DNA of 64,000 nt from Acytostelium subglobosum LB1 (GCF_000787575.1 NW_012236497.1:1-64000); one strand, 5' to 3'. Shown: positions 22,205-34,161, counted from the stretch's first letter. The notes: a model not told the origin generated them from the letters alone. Numbers and translations: made by a program.

Positions 22205-25200
22205 ATGGAAGAGGTGAGTATTAATATTATTATGATCATGACTTAAGATATCACTTCTAACATTACTCCTGTGTGCACACTTTTAACCAGACCGATAACA
22301 ATACAAATTCAGAATCAAACAACATTAACAACAACAGCAGCAGCAGCAGCAATAGCACTACTAGTCCTTTGCATATGCTGTTTCAATCAGTCAGTAGATC
22401 ATCAGACAATAGATCACCATCACCCTCTGCCACATCTCAGAATGACAACGTCATGAGGTTCTTCCAGGGCATACCATCATCTTCCCCATCGTCAGCAACG
22501 ACAACAACTGCAAACATCCAACAACAATCAACATCGCCACCAAACTCACAATCAAATACCGTATCTTTTATCGAGAACTCTTTCCAACAAACAACTCAAC
22601 TTTCATCCTCTGAGGGTATTGACAAACCAAAGTCAACAGGAAAGGCATCTATTGGTGGAGCATTGCTCACAAAGTATGTATAACACAACACTGTCTATTA
22701 GTTCTGTATCTCTAATATCTATTTATATATATTTATTTTTGTTTTTAGTTTGAGTCAACAATCCTCCAATGTCATCAGCCATGCCGGTGTCTATCTACAT
22801 GGCAAGAGTATATCTGTGGACGAAGCACAGCCAATGAAGAAATTGGTCGACCTGGAATCACAACCAATCACTCTGATACCTTCAACAATCAGGTACCTGT
22901 GGGGCTCACTGATCTCTGTCAATGACAACTTTATCTGCTACGTCGTCAAGAATGAGAAGATTAGAGTGTTGCAACGGTCGTCCATACAACGTGCGCTCAT
23001 CAAGGACATTCATGGAATAGTCACGGACATCCAGTTCATTGACGACAAAGTTGATCTACTATCCTGCACAACCGAGAATGGAATCGTCTACATCTTTGAC
23101 ATTGGGGCGACAAGCTCCACCATCAACCCCCAGCTTCTGTATCAGTACAAAATCGCGCCAAACTCCAACGAGGAACAAAAACCACTACTCACACCAAAGG
23201 TCTGCTGGTCGCCAGAGGCGTCACGCTCCAACATTTCTTTCACCGTTGCTGGTGGAGGACTCTCCTCTCTCATGGTCTTTGGACCAGAGTCAACGAGCAC
23301 TGGTCGCTGGAATCACATAACACTAGCCTCTTCCTCAAACACCATCGGCTATGACGCAAGCGGCAAGCGTCTAGTCTACGGTACGGAGGGTGGAGTGGTT
23401 GGTGTGTACGACCTTTCGCAGAACAGGACAGAGTCAGAGCACACCTATAGCTCGATGGTCACGTTTGTGTCATTCATTGATGACAAGAAGTTGTTGGTGG
23501 GACTTGATAACAACAGGGAGATACATGTTGTGTCGCTTCCAAAGTTTGAAACCATCCAGACGCTTCGAATCATCAATGGCACCATGACCCAGTCATTGAT
23601 GGCACCAATCATACTAGCCTATAAGGATTCATTCTTGTTTGCCATATACACCACCTGCTCAAGGGGCTACATTCTGCACGTGGAGTCCGAGTCGACGAGC
23701 TCAACACACTTTGACTACATCTCAGAGTTTGATCTGAAGAAGCCATTGCTCAGCTTCACAGTGCGTCCAGCCATCCTGGACTCAAAGCCATCTGGTTCCA
23801 CACAGTTGGGCGCCGCCGAGGAGGAGCGCAAGGACAAGAAGTTCAACTTCTTTAGTGTTCAGGATCATGCCGTCAACTTCCACTCAATCATAGAGTCGGC
23901 CATCTATTTACCAACCGACTCTTATTCAACCGATGACTCTACGATCACACAGACCGGAAGCATTGGTCAACAATCAAGTCTATCTTCATCCGGATCAATT
24001 AATAGGTCTGCTGCCCCTCAACAGGTCAGTTCAATCGATGAAGAACTATTGACCCCAGGCAAGCTATTTGTACCATCATCTCCACCACCTCTATCACTAC
24101 CGGATCCAAGTCTGCTCACAGTCGAACAACAACTCGACAGTACCGATGGCCAAGTTCCCCAACAACAACAAAAGACCATCTCTACCAAGTCACTGAACAA
24201 AAATGGCAAGGTGTCCTTGAACTCTGCAGAAGCTCTTCTTCCAGTTGCAGACATCACCAACCCTGAACCCTTGTTGAGTCCAAGTGCCATTCTACAGCAA
24301 CAGCAGCAGCAGCAACCAAATGAACTGAAAACACAATCACCAACACCAACCAGACAAGACAAGTCTGTTGTTTCCACTTCACCAAAGCCAGCACCAAAGT
24401 CACAGACACCATCCAAGACCAAAGTCAATGTTACGCCTTTGTTTAAGCAAGCCACCATCAACATTCCATCCACAGCAGCACCGACAACAACGACTTCCAC
24501 CAATCAAGTAGCAGCAACACAACCATCCCCTCCACTACCAACCTCCACGACACCATCAAATGGACAGCCTGAAACATCTCCACTCTCGACGCACGACAAC
24601 TCACCTCCAACATCGAGCCTTACTGGATCATCAGATGTCCTCCTCCAACAACAAGGAATCCGTTCGGACCAGCTGGTCAGTTCACTGCAGGCTACGATCC
24701 ACAACACAGTCAAGGCAGTGCTCAAAAAGGAGTTGGCACCAATCATTGAGAAGGGAATAGCCACGTCACAGGAGGCTCTGATGGCCAAGACCACTCAAGA
24801 GGTGATGAAAAAGGTGACTGCCAAATCTGACGCTGCATTGAAGACCTCTGTCGATTCGATAAGTTCCCAACTCAAAGCAACAATCAATGAGTCTGTATCT
24901 GCCACTGTCAAGCCAATGGTCGAGACCATCTTTATGAACTACTTCCAGACAGTCCTGGTGCCAGGCTTTGAGAAGAGTTGCAACCTGATGTTCAAGCATC
25001 TCAGCGCTTCGTTTGAGAAAGGCATGACCGAGTCGATTCAGTCCCAATCGACTAGCACACAGACTCAGCTGCAGTCCATCAAGACACTGACAGACCAGCT
25101 GAAGCAAGAGAGAGAAGCACACGATCAGGAAATCACCAGTTTGACCAAGAAGCAACAAGATCTCCAGAGTGATATGAAGTACATGATGTCATACCTTGGT

Positions 25201-25833
25201 CTTCCACCACCCCCATCAGCAGCAGGTGCCGGTCTCGTACACCCAACACCAACACCTCAATCACCAATCAATGGTATCTCTGCCCCACCCCAACATGCTT
25301 CACTCATGAACAATATCTATATGCAACACCAACAACAACAACAACAACAGCAACAAAGACAATTCTTCTCACCACAAGCAACAGTGGTGCTACCTGTAGC
25401 ACCACAGCGTCCAAGACTTCAGGCCTATCCCGATCTGAAATCAATGGTGGACAGCGGAAACTATGTCGGAGCATTCAACCAAGCACTCAATGCCTCCAAT
25501 GTGGCAATGGTTGCCGATCTCTGTGCCTCACTGGACACATCGGACATCTTTTCACAGCAGCATGCCAAGGTGCTACCCAACGCAACCACACTCTCATTGA
25601 TTCACCAACTATCGCACGACCTCTCTACCGATGTGGACCTCAAACTCAAGTGGATCAAGGAGGCCCTTGGACAATTGGATTCATCTGATCAGGCCATAAT
25701 GAGTGTTATTGCTCGTGTGATGAATGGTCTCAAGCAAAAGATTGAACATCACCCATCTCTCTCCTCAAAGGACTACTACACCCAACCAATACTTGCTTCA
25801 GTCCGTTACATCCTTAGTTCCGTTGGACACTGA
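22205..25833 (+). CDS. edc4: Enhancer of mRNA-decapping protein 4 (EDC4/Ge-1)
   Basis: Three exons in phase: a 9-nt first exon 22205-22213 (ATG GAA GAG), 22291-22673 and 22749-25833 (1158 residues). A Ser/Asn-rich leader is followed by a WD40-type beta-propeller (about 150-410; for example GHAGVYLHGK-like start ISHAGVYLHG, LISVNDNFICYVV, GGVVGVYDL). Then come a long Ser/Pro/Gln linker, a helical region with repeated VxxxV segments and a coiled coil (KTLTDQLKQEREAHD). The C-terminal helical domain reads LKSMVDSGNYVGAFNQAL, TTLSLIHQLSHDLST and LKLKWIKEAL, which matches the Ge-1 C-terminal domain. EDC4 scaffolds DCP1-DCP2 in P-bodies. The short first exon is unusual; the start rests on phase fit. 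Confidence 0.88.
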
Positions 25834-26018
25834 TCAGTGATCCCCCATGACAACAACTTTGCTACTTCAATTAAATAAACAAACAACACCCCCCATAATC
25901 GATTTATTTGAATTATTTGGTTGATGGATGGACCTTTCAAACCAAAAGTAAAGGGTGCAACTCTCTATTACTATTGTTATCATCATGAAGATGTACTTAT
26001 ACAATAAAAGCGAGAGAG

Positions 26019-27337
26019 ATGATGGAATTTACAACATTAGATGATGGATTCAGATTTCCTCGCATTATTAATGGCATGTGGCAGGTATCAGGTGGTCATG
26101 GCAAAATAAACTACAAGAATGCTCTTAATGATGTTTGTATCATAGACAGACAAACTGGTGGATCAACAGGCATCTTGAACTGACAACTATCTATCTATGA
26201 TATATATATATAGATTGTTGAGTATATATCAAGTGGACTGAATACATTTGATATGGCCGATCATTATGGACCATCAGAGGAACTGTTTGGTGAGGTTATC
26301 ACACAGGTACGAAGCGGGCGTGTCAAGTTGGACCCAAACAATAGTATGTCCAACCATCCATCATCCATCAATCCATCCGATCGATCATTCATACATACAT
26401 ACTTTAACAATCACTAACACCATACTTCTCAGTACATGGTTTCACCAAGTGGTTCCCACCTCCAGGATCAGTAACACAGGACATGACAACCAAGGCAGTA
26501 AAGAAGGCAATGGCTGCGATGAAGGTGGACAGATTGGATCTTCTTCAGTTCCATTGGTGGGACTATGACGATGAGAGATACATGGATGCATTGGCATATC
26601 TCAAGGTGTTACAGTGTCAAAGTCAACCCGTCATCAGACACATAGGTGTATGTAATTACAACAGTATTTGCGTGAAGGAGCATGTCTAACAACAACATAA
26701 TCAACACTATATAGTTGACCAACTTTGATACAATCAGAGTGCAAAGAATTGTAAATAGTGGTATTAAGATTGCGACGAACCAAGTGTCCTATTCAATCAT
26801 TGATAGACGTGTCGAGAAGAAGATGTCCATCTATTGTAAAGAGAAGAGTATTTATATTATAGCCTATGGTGTATGTCTTGGTGGACTAATATCAGAGAAG
26901 TAAGTGTAATCACATCGTCATCGTCTTGTTCATCATCATAATGCCATTACTAAACAACACTATTTCATAGATTCCTTGGCGTACCAGATCCATCACAGGT
27001 AGCTCTAAACACTTGGAGTCTGACAAAGTATCGTAACTTTGTAGAGAGATGGGGTGGATGGCGAATGTTCCAGGATCTATTGGAGGTACTGAAAAGAGTG
27101 GGCAACAAACATGGCGTTTCATTGACGATGGTGGCAATTCGATTCATTCTGGATCAGACTCAGGTGGGCGGTGCTGTCATTGGTTGTCGATGGGGAATCA
27201 CCAAACACAAGGATGAATTGGTCAAAGATCTATACTCTTTTAAGTTGGACAGTGATGACTATAAGCAAATCAATAATGCTGCCAACAAAGGTGATACAAT
27301 GCTTGGATGGAAGGATTGTGGTGACGAATACAGATAA
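26019..27337 (+). CDS. Aldo-keto reductase
   Basis: Five exons in phase: 26019-26132, 26214-26343, 26433-26647, 26715-26899, 26971-27337 (336 residues). The first donor is GTTTGT, the rest GTATGT or GTAAGT. The catalytic tetrad is visible: Asp and Tyr in FDMADHYG, Lys in FTKWFPPPG, His in LLQFHWWD. Further family marks are IRHIGLTNFD across a splice join, [13 protein letters not shown] and the cofactor-end segment [11 protein letters not shown]. It belongs to the broad NAD(P)H-dependent AKR superfamily, closest in look to the L-galactose dehydrogenase or fungal YakC-like groups. The substrate cannot be told. Two ATGs are adjacent at 26019 and 26022; the choice does not matter to the fold. Confidence 0.85.
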
Positions 27338-27510
27338 CTATCTATTATTTGTATACTATTTTTGTCATTATTATTCCCCAAAAGTAATTCAAGGATTGTG
27401 TTTGGACGATCACAAAGCCAAAACAATGAATGGGGTTTTTTGATCAACAAAACCATGTGGATTTTGGTCTTCAATCATTCATCCAATAACTTTGACATAT
27501 ACAAATAATA

Positions 27511-29049
27511 ATGAAGAAAGTTATAAAGAGGAGAGTGGCCTCTAGTTTATTAAAGTTTAGTCCAAGGTCAATAGTTACAACATATGGACCAAGGTCTAAT
27601 GACCCACTTCCAGTACAACTTCAAAAGTACCTAATTTCTTATCTATGGTCATTACTTCATTACAAAGAAGTAAAGGAGGACACAAGATTCCTTCTATCTT
27701 TGGCGTTGGTCTCCAAGAGATGGCTCGAATGGACAGCTGACATTCTTGGTCAACATGCCGAGGTGACCGATGATCAACTCACAGACAGCGCCTTTCTCAA
27801 GCACCTAGCCAAGAGACAACCAGGAGTACCTGTACCCAACTACTCACTGCGAAACTTTAACAAGTTTGTCGCTCACAAGTATATACCAATCAAGTTTGCC
27901 AACAACAAGCAACGTGACACTCTGAGAACATTGCTCTTTGGACGTTTGGAACACATCGAGTGCGATATATCCAACAAACCAATACCAAAGAACTACTTTG
28001 ATCAGATCGTTGATGGTTTGATAAAGACCGGATGTAATCTTACGACGTTCACCTATAGGAACATGTCAGAGTCGTTGGCACCGACACTGAACTGTCTGGA
28101 TTTGGTTTCCAAGAGTCTTACTTCACTATCGATCAACACCACCAATCTCGACTCGAGCTCATCAACGATTGCCTCCTTTATCAAGAGTCGGGCACCAACA
28201 CTACGAACTCTTCTCATCTCTACGTTCTATCAGGACGCACCACAGCCCCACTTCTATTTGGACCTCTTCTCCACCAAGTACCCAGAGTTGACTACCATTC
28301 ACTTTGGTGTGGTCTCTCATACTGACACCACAATCTTGAGTGGACTGAGTAGTACAAACTTTCCAAAGCTTCAAGACATTGGTATCTATTGGACCAGCAT
28401 GTCAGTTCAGGAGTACAGTCAAGAGTTTATCAAATTCCTATCTGATCCTCCATTCAAACGACTAAACACCACGCTTAGTCTCACTCCACTGATGGTAACA
28501 CAACTGGCACACAACAAGACAATCGAGAAGTGGAAATTCAGAGTGAACCGCACCTATCCAGATATTCAATTCAACAGTGCCATCAGAACATTGTCCTTGA
28601 ACTTCACCTCGAGATTCAATGAGGAGATTGACCAAACAGCTGCAGCCAACTTTGTTACGATGCTTTTGACCAACATCTCACAACAGTGTCTCCAACTTAG
28701 ACACCTCTCGATTTGGGGTCTACTACCGGTGCACTTCCAATCGTTTATCAACTTTTTAAGATCACCTCTTGGCAGTCAGTTGGAGCGAATTGGATTCTCA
28801 TCCCAAAGATCAATGGTAGCTCACATTGACTATAGTGTTGTCATACGAGAGCTATCTATGATGACCAATCTCCTAAAGCTTGAGGTCAATGATGTGGCTA
28901 GTGGGGAACATGTCGACCAAATTGAGGCCATCATGGAACAGTCATCAAATATCCAAAAGGTGAATCTATACTACTCCTCACAACTTACTTCTCCATTCGG
29001 TTTGTCCTCAAATGATCAATTGGATGTTATTTATAAACCAAATAAATAA
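27511..29049 (+). CDS. F-box-like / leucine-rich repeat protein of dictyostelid type
   Basis: Single exon, 512 residues. After a basic leader, LPVQLQKYLISYLW and FLLSLALVSKRWLEW form the F-box-like helices typical of dictyostelid F-box/LRR families. The rest is built of irregular leucine-rich repeats (LDLVSKSLTSLSINT, LRTLLISTFY, LRHLSIWGLLPVHF). Such proteins are often SCF substrate adaptors; the target is unknown. The remnants at 1.0-3.3 kb belong to a related but FNIP-type family. Intact, with an AT-rich 3' flank. Confidence 0.75.
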   Translation: MKKVIKRRVASSLLKFSPRSIVTTYGPRSNDPLPVQLQKYLISYLWSLLHYKEVKEDTRFLLSLALVSKRWLEWTADILGQHAEVTDDQLTDSAFLKHLAKRQPGVPVPNYSLRNFNKFVAHKYIPIKFANNKQRDTLRTLLFGRLEHIECDISNKPIPKNYFDQIVDGLIKTGCNLTTFTYRNMSESLAPTLNCLDLVSKSLTSLSINTTNLDSSSSTIASFIKSRAPTLRTLLISTFYQDAPQPHFYLDLFSTKYPELTTIHFGVVSHTDTTILSGLSSTNFPKLQDIGIYWTSMSVQEYSQEFIKFLSDPPFKRLNTTLSLTPLMVTQLAHNKTIEKWKFRVNRTYPDIQFNSAIRTLSLNFTSRFNEEIDQTAAANFVTMLLTNISQQCLQLRHLSIWGLLPVHFQSFINFLRSPLGSQLERIGFSSQRSMVAHIDYSVVIRELSMMTNLLKLEVNDVASGEHVDQIEAIMEQSSNIQKVNLYYSSQLTSPFGLSSNDQLDVIYKPNK

Positions 29050-29396
29050 TTAAATTTATTGTATATATAAAATAAAAAATATATTTCATTTTTTAGTCTC
29101 GTTGTTCTTTTAATTTTTTCCCTTTGTTTAAATGCCTATCTGGATAAGAGTCGCGTAGCTGATTCAGTTTATTTATCCCGATAACTATACAATTGTTTTG
29201 GTTTTTTGGACATTGTTCTGGTTGGGTCCACTGGCCTTTATGTTGTCGGCAGGTGGTATAAGCATTGGTTTGGATTGTTGCCGACGCGTTCTTATGCGTT
29301 GGTTTCAGTGATTATATACATATGATTATTATTATTTTTTTTTCCCTTTTTTCTTTCCCCTACTAAATACGATTTAAAATTTTTTGGGCGCATGAA
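29050..29396. other. Unassigned stretch upstream of the tRNA gene, GT-rich with a stem
   Basis: AT-rich at both ends, but about 29150-29310 is unusually rich in G and T on the plus strand. GTCGGCA near 29240 pairs with TGCCGAC near 29280, enclosing about 27 bases, and CGC..GCG words follow near 29286-29300. No open frame. It may be a small RNA gene or a remnant; listed in the findings. Confidence 0.3.
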
Positions 29397-29468
29397 TGCT
29401 CTGTCATCTAAGGGTTAGGATCCAGGACTCTGAATCCTGTCATCTGAGTTCGAATCTCAGCAGGGCAA
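29397..29468 (+). tRNA. tRNA-Gln (anticodon CUG)
   Basis: A full cloverleaf can be drawn. The acceptor arms TGCTCTG (29397-29403) and CAGGGCA (29461-29467) pair over 7 bp with one G-T. A D-arm contains GGGTTAGGA. The anticodon stem CAGGA/TCCTG encloses loop CTCTGAA with anticodon CTG. The T-stem CTGAG/CTCAG encloses TTCGAAT. The discriminator base is A. No intron. A T run (TTTT at about 29473) follows as a Pol III terminator. Dictyostelid tRNA genes are known integration sites for retroelements, but none is recognisable here. Confidence 0.9.
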
Positions 29469-29472
29469 CATC

Positions 29473-29476
29473 TTTT
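29473..29476 (+). terminator. Pol III T-run terminator of tRNA-Gln
   Basis: Four T residues lie within about five bases of the mature 3' end of the tRNA, the standard RNA polymerase III stop. Confidence 0.6.
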
Positions 29477-29488
29477 GAAAAATAAAGG

Positions 29489-29656
29489 ATAATCGAACTT
29501 CGAAAGAGGGAAAAGTCAGGACTGGAGGAAGAGCTATCGTACAGGTTCCTGGACATGATTAACTCAGATGTCCTGCTCCCCGGTGTTGCCAATTCCAACT
29601 CCTCCTCCGATAAGAGGTTCAAAAGAAGTAACAAATCAATTACGTTCGAATTATAA
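29489..29656 (+). other. Short coding-like fragment after the tRNA
   Basis: A plus-strand frame opens after a TAA and runs for about 55 codons to TAA at about 29656. It has balanced protein-like composition: charged residues (ELRKREKSGLEEEL), a hydrophobic stretch (YRFLDMINSDVLLPGVAN) and a Ser/Asn/Lys tail. No good upstream exon or ATG is seen apart from an internal Met. It could be the tail of a lost gene or chance. It lies against the 3' end of the convergent TraB gene. Confidence 0.25.
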
Positions 29657-29672
29657 TGGACAACACATAACT

Positions 29673-30837
29673 TTATCTATTCTTCTCTTCAAGCATACCC
29701 TTTATACCATCGACGTGCATAGCACCAACGACAGCCAGCACTCTGTTGCCCTTGGAGGATAGGATTGATTTGGTGATGGACCTCTCACGATCCAACAAAA
29801 ATGCATCGTATGTCATTGGCAACGAACGTTGGAATGTTGATCTTATCTCTTGTAGATTGGCATTGGTCAACACCTTTTTGAATGCACTCTCCAACTCTTC
29901 CTCTGTGACTGCTGGTTTGCTCAGCTCCTCCACCAGTGGTGCCAATATATCGTTGACCCTAGACCAATCTGCCATTTTAGATTGGTCCATCTTCATGTTG
30001 GATGCCATGTTCATGATATTTGCCATGTTGAGTGCACCAAGTCCTCCCATCATTGATCCGCCAACCATTGGTAGCAACTCTGTCTTTAGGCTCTGTGCTA
30101 AATTACTCATTGTTTCCTATTAAATAGAGAAGAGTCAGTTAGTCTTGGATCGTACGAACGTGTTGAAGCATCGCCACATGTTCTTACATTAACTGGAAGA
30201 TCACCTAATACAATGTTTGCCTTTAGTGCATCAGCCTCGTTGATGGCAAACTTGAACTCAAGACCAGGAACAATACCCATCACTCTAAATGTATTGTAAT
30301 AGTTCTTGATCAATATCTAATAATAACAACAACAACAAAAACAACCAATATGTTAGAAAGAGAACAGTAAACTTGTCAACAACAAGATATACATACATTA
30401 AGAATATTACCGGCATTGAGTTGACCTGATCTTAGTCCAGCCATTATCTCTGCGAATATACTGGTCAGTGGTTTAGACTGTTGGTATGGCTCAATGTTGC
30501 GAACATTCTGTTCAGACTTTAACTTGTCGAATCGTGATTGACACAGCTCCAGTACTACAGTGTCGGGCTTTACATCGCGAATGAACTGCTTGACCTGCTC
30601 AGCACTGCGCTTTGAGATGTGTGCTGTGCCAATGACAAAGACATCCTTGTTTGAATGTAGGTCTCTATGATAGAATATTGGATCATCATTGACATTACGT
30701 GACAATGATGTAGTTGAATATTTGTTGTTGTATTTGTTGTTGTAGTTGTTGTGAAGGGAAACAACATTGATATGTTGTCGGCATAATAAGAACCTCGGTG
30801 TTGTTTGACCAAGGTATCTAATCGGAGAAGTTATCAT
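29673..30837 (-). CDS. TraB domain-containing protein (TRABD-like)
   Basis: Three minus-strand exons in phase, 30837-30397, 30316-30188 and 30116-29673 (337 residues from the Met at 30837; an in-frame codon at 30891 would add 18). The N-terminus (MITSPIRYLGQTTPRFLL) is basic and may be a mitochondrial signal. TraB/PrgY marks are FVIGTAHISKRSAEQV, VVLELCQSRFDKL, DAFLLDRERSITKSI and a C-terminal VVGAMHVDGIKGML. The GTAH and GAMH histidines and the ELC glutamate are the conserved putative metal/active-site residues shared with Tiki-type proteases. The domain is interrupted by Met/Asn-rich sequence. Human TRABD is little characterised; mitochondrial membrane location is inference. Confidence 0.85.
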
Positions 30838-30992
30838 TGTTTGTGTGTGTGTGTGATCGGGTGATTTGATGTAAATGATCAAATTAATCAAAATTAACCG
30901 TTTTGGAGCCCTCTAATGATTTTTCAAATGAGAAAAATGAATCAAAAGTCACCAAAGATAACTTTGACACTGTCATTGACAAACACTGAAAC

Positions 30993-32964
30993 ATGTACAG
31001 ATATATATACTACATTACAACATTATTGTTAATTATAACAATACTATCAAAACAAGTCACATCTGACAATGGTATGTATTTATTTAGCAGCTTTAAAATG
31101 CTCCACCACTTGGTATTAACATGTTAATACAATTCATCGTCCACAAGTGAATTGTATTTGGCAAGCCAATGGTAACTGTGTCAATGCAGCCTATCCATGC
31201 TCATTGACTGACCCATCAAACTGGGTGGGTGGCGTTGCCCCAGTTCCTGGATCATCGGATAACTACACTCTCGATATCGACGCCACAATCTCATCACCTC
31301 AGTACATAATGATGAACCAAACGTTTGGTGCCCAACAGATCCAGTTGCTAAACATAACCGGTGGTGCTCAGTTTGTGATCAAGGGTATTGCCGACATAGA
31401 AACCATCAACCAGACCATAGTGGTCAACTCCCAGATCAATGTCTACTCCAACGCCTCGTTTGGCGATGTCTCTCTGACCAACTCGACATTATCCGTCGTC
31501 CAGGAGTCTGTTACACTCAATGGCTACATCGCTTTTGACATCAACTCCCACGTGTTGGCCCAAAACAATGCACAGGTCACTGTAAATGGTCCTGGCAACG
31601 TACTCTGCCAGCTACAGTTCAACGATCAGTCCACTCTGGTATTGCAGAATGGTAATGACCTCGTCTATCTCAAAGGCGGACTGTTGAGCACCAACATGGT
31701 CGTGGTGACCGAGAACACCACCATCATACTGGAGGGTGTATCCACTCTGAGCAATCTCAACGGCCAGAGTGGAGTGATAAGGCTCAACCCAGGTTCAGAC
31801 CTTATTGTCAATGGACCATCCGTCCAGGTGGCCAGCTCCATATTGCTGTCACCAGGTAGTAACCTATTGCTCAATGGTACCAACACTGCCAACATTGCTA
31901 CACTGACTCTATCGGACGAAACCTCATCGGCCACCCTTATCTCTGTCCAGGTGTCTGTTGGATCGCTGTACTCTGACGGTGGACTTACTGTGCAATCGAG
32001 CAACTTTGTCACCACCCAGCCAAGTACCGTCGCCCAGATCACATTACTAAGCGGCACAACGTTGCAATCGATGGCCAACATCACAATCCAAGATCTGATC
32101 ATCAATGGCAGCAATGTTGAGCTGATCTTTGGTGGAGGTTCAGCCTTTGTCGGTCAAAAGACACAACAGCACACTGGTCCATCGGCAGACTTTGACATCA
32201 CCGTCGCCAAGGCGGCACAGTTCACTTCGACCACCAATCTTAACGTGAGCAATGGTGAGATCATTGTCTATGGCTACGTTGTCTTTGAAAAGTCTGTCAC
32301 TGCATCCAACGTCACATTGCAGGATACAGAGAGCAGTGTCACGGCCACGACAAGCGAGATTAATGCCAGCGTGATCATTATCGCCGGTCAGCTGTACTAC
32401 TCACCCAATCAGCCACTGTCCATCAGCGGATCATTGTCTATCCATACCGGAGAGTTTGTCACTGCACAGACCATCAATGTCGGTGGATCCCTAAACCTGG
32501 GCATTATGACACTGCAGATCATTGGCAGTGGCAAGGTCCAAGTGCAGTCCAATCTGCTGCTGTCGCCAGACACCAACATCATCTACGAGACCACGATTCA
32601 ACCAGGTGTAGGCAATGGCGCACCAATTGAGGTGCAGGGCACCGTCCAGTTGGCTGGAAACATCAACGTTGTGTTTACACCAAGCGACTACTCCGCCAAA
32701 TATGTGATCGTGCAGTCTCAGAGCCAGATCACAGGATCGTTTGCCAAGTTGATGGTGCCAGACGCCTCCTATCAATCGAGGGTGTCCATCACCAACGGAC
32801 AGCCACCCAACTATGTACTGGTCACATTCAAGCAACCATCTCAACAGATGGCCGGTTGGAAGATTGGTCTCATTGTCATTGGCATTATGTTTGGTATTCT
32901 ACTTGCTGGTTTTGGATTCTTGTATTATAAGAGACATGATGGATATCTTAGACTTAACAACTAA
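30993..32964 (+). CDS. Secreted/type I membrane beta-helix-like surface protein
   Basis: Two exons in phase: 30993-31071 encodes a signal peptide (MYRYIYYITTLLLIITIL..), then after a 76-nt intron 31148-32964; 632 residues in all. The mature part starts with a Cys-bearing motif (CIWQANGNCVN, then NWVGGVAPVPGSSDN), similar to the opening of many extracellular repeat domains. It continues as about 20 short strand-turn units rich in Ser, Thr, Asn, Val (for example LTLSDETSSATLIS), the pattern of a right-handed beta-helix. Many NxS/T sites suggest N-glycosylation. One transmembrane helix near the end (GLIVIGIMFGILLAGFGFL) is followed by a short basic tail. Probably a cell-surface protein; ligand unknown. 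Codons favour C at the third position, as in a well-expressed gene. Confidence 0.75.
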
Positions 32965-33072
32965 ATGAAGTAGGTAGTAGTAGTACTACTACTATCCAGT
33001 CTATTACCCGCCGAGGATTAATTAAACAATAAATGATAAAGTGGTCGACAATATATATATATATTATCATCT

Positions 33073-33687
33073 TTATTCCTTTCCACCAAATGATCTAATG
33101 AGAGCTTCAAGATTTGTGAATCCCTTCTCGATGGCCCATGTCAAGGCGGTCTTCTTGTGGTTGGCATCTGGGATGTTGGGATCGGCTCCAGCCTCGAGGA
33201 GTGCACGTGCGATCTGTTGGTAGAGCTCACTGTCATTGTCATAGTAGACTACCTCGATAAGGGCCGTCCAGCCAAGACGGTTCATGTGGTTGACGTCCTC
33301 ACGACCATCGGCCAACAGCACACGTACATTCTCCAAATGACCCTTCTCACTGGCGGGGATGATACAGTTGCCACCGTATCTGTTGAACACCTTGTAGTTG
33401 ATATCGGTCCTCTTGAGCATCAACTTGAGAATCTCTGTCTTGCCGTGAGCGCCAACAAACAGATAGGGTGAGTCTTGAATGGCGTCCTGCTTGTTGATAT
33501 CGGCACCGGCGTCCATGAGCAAAGCGGCCAACTCTACATTGTAGTTGTGACAGGCTACCATCAATGGAGTCTCTTTCTTCTCGTTGAGTTCATCTACAAC
33601 ACAGCCTGGTGTTGCCAACAACTGTTTAACCAGCTCTACCTTGCCACTCTCTACTGCTGTTAATAAACTACCTGATTGATACTCCAT
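33073..33687 (-). CDS. Ankyrin repeat protein
   Basis: Single exon, 204 residues, almost entirely ankyrin repeats: ETPLMVACHNYNVELAALL, DAGADINKQD, SPYLFVGAHGKTEILKLML, GHLENVRVLLADG, GWTALIEVVYYDN, ALLEAGADPNIPDANHKKT, ALTWAIEKGF. There is no signal peptide, membrane segment or extra domain. Short all-ankyrin proteins of this sort are also common in bacteria, so transfer is conceivable, but the sequence alone does not show it. Partner unknown. Confidence 0.75.
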   Translation of the reverse strand: MEYQSGSLLTAVESGKVELVKQLLATPGCVVDELNEKKETPLMVACHNYNVELAALLMDAGADINKQDAIQDSPYLFVGAHGKTEILKLMLKRTDINYKVFNRYGGNCIIPASEKGHLENVRVLLADGREDVNHMNRLGWTALIEVVYYDNDSELYQQIARALLEAGADPNIPDANHKKTALTWAIEKGFTNLEALIRSFGGKE

Positions 33688-33952
33688 ATCTATATTTGTT
33701 TGTTATCTATTAATCCGACGAAGATGATGTTCGGAACTGAATGAACGACACATGTCATAGGTCATATCTTATTGTTAATGTCTCTGTCGGGTTTGATTGG
33801 GACCACCATACACAAAGATATTTATGTTTCAAAGACAAGTCTACACAAATAATCATAGCTTTTTTTCAACAAACAAAGATGACTTCCCCTGGGTGAGTGA
33901 ACACTCTCATAACGAAACTAATCAATCTTTGAATGAACATACATCATATATA

Positions 33953-34033
33953 TTGTCCAGTTAGTTCAAGTCGTTGTGTATTTAATTTCATTTCGATTAT
34001 TTGGAATTTTTCAAATTAATTTGGAAGTTCACT
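33953..34033 (+). repeat. Left terminal inverted repeat of the transposon
   Basis: Begins TTGTCCAGTTAGTTCAAG and ends near TTTGGAAGTTCACT. Its outer 24 bases are the exact reverse complement of the right end; scattered mismatches and a one-base length difference occur further in. A TTCA microsatellite (34056-34086) lies just inside it. Confidence 0.9.
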
Positions 34034-34161
34034 CATATGGTAGGGTGATCGAGGCTTTCATTCATTCATTCATTCATTCATTCAATGATATTGGATGTTT
34101 CAAGTGAGGTAATGGATAATAGATATTGATTGAAATAGCTTTGCTTTACGGGCACTGTTTA

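Noticed and set aside
24018-25158. Three long minus-strand frames inside EDC4
   Set aside because: Antisense shadows created by the codon bias and CAA repeats of EDC4; the plus strand carries the recognisable protein.
25892-25898. CCCATAA, resembling the DUSE box of dictyostelid small RNA genes
   Set aside because: No structured RNA or C/D or H/ACA boxes could be found about 60 bases downstream; it sits in a C run where chance is likely.
33073-33687. Ankyrin gene as a recent bacterial transfer
   Set aside because: Intronless and bacteria-like in architecture, but codon use is like the neighbours and ankyrin proteins are common in dictyostelids.
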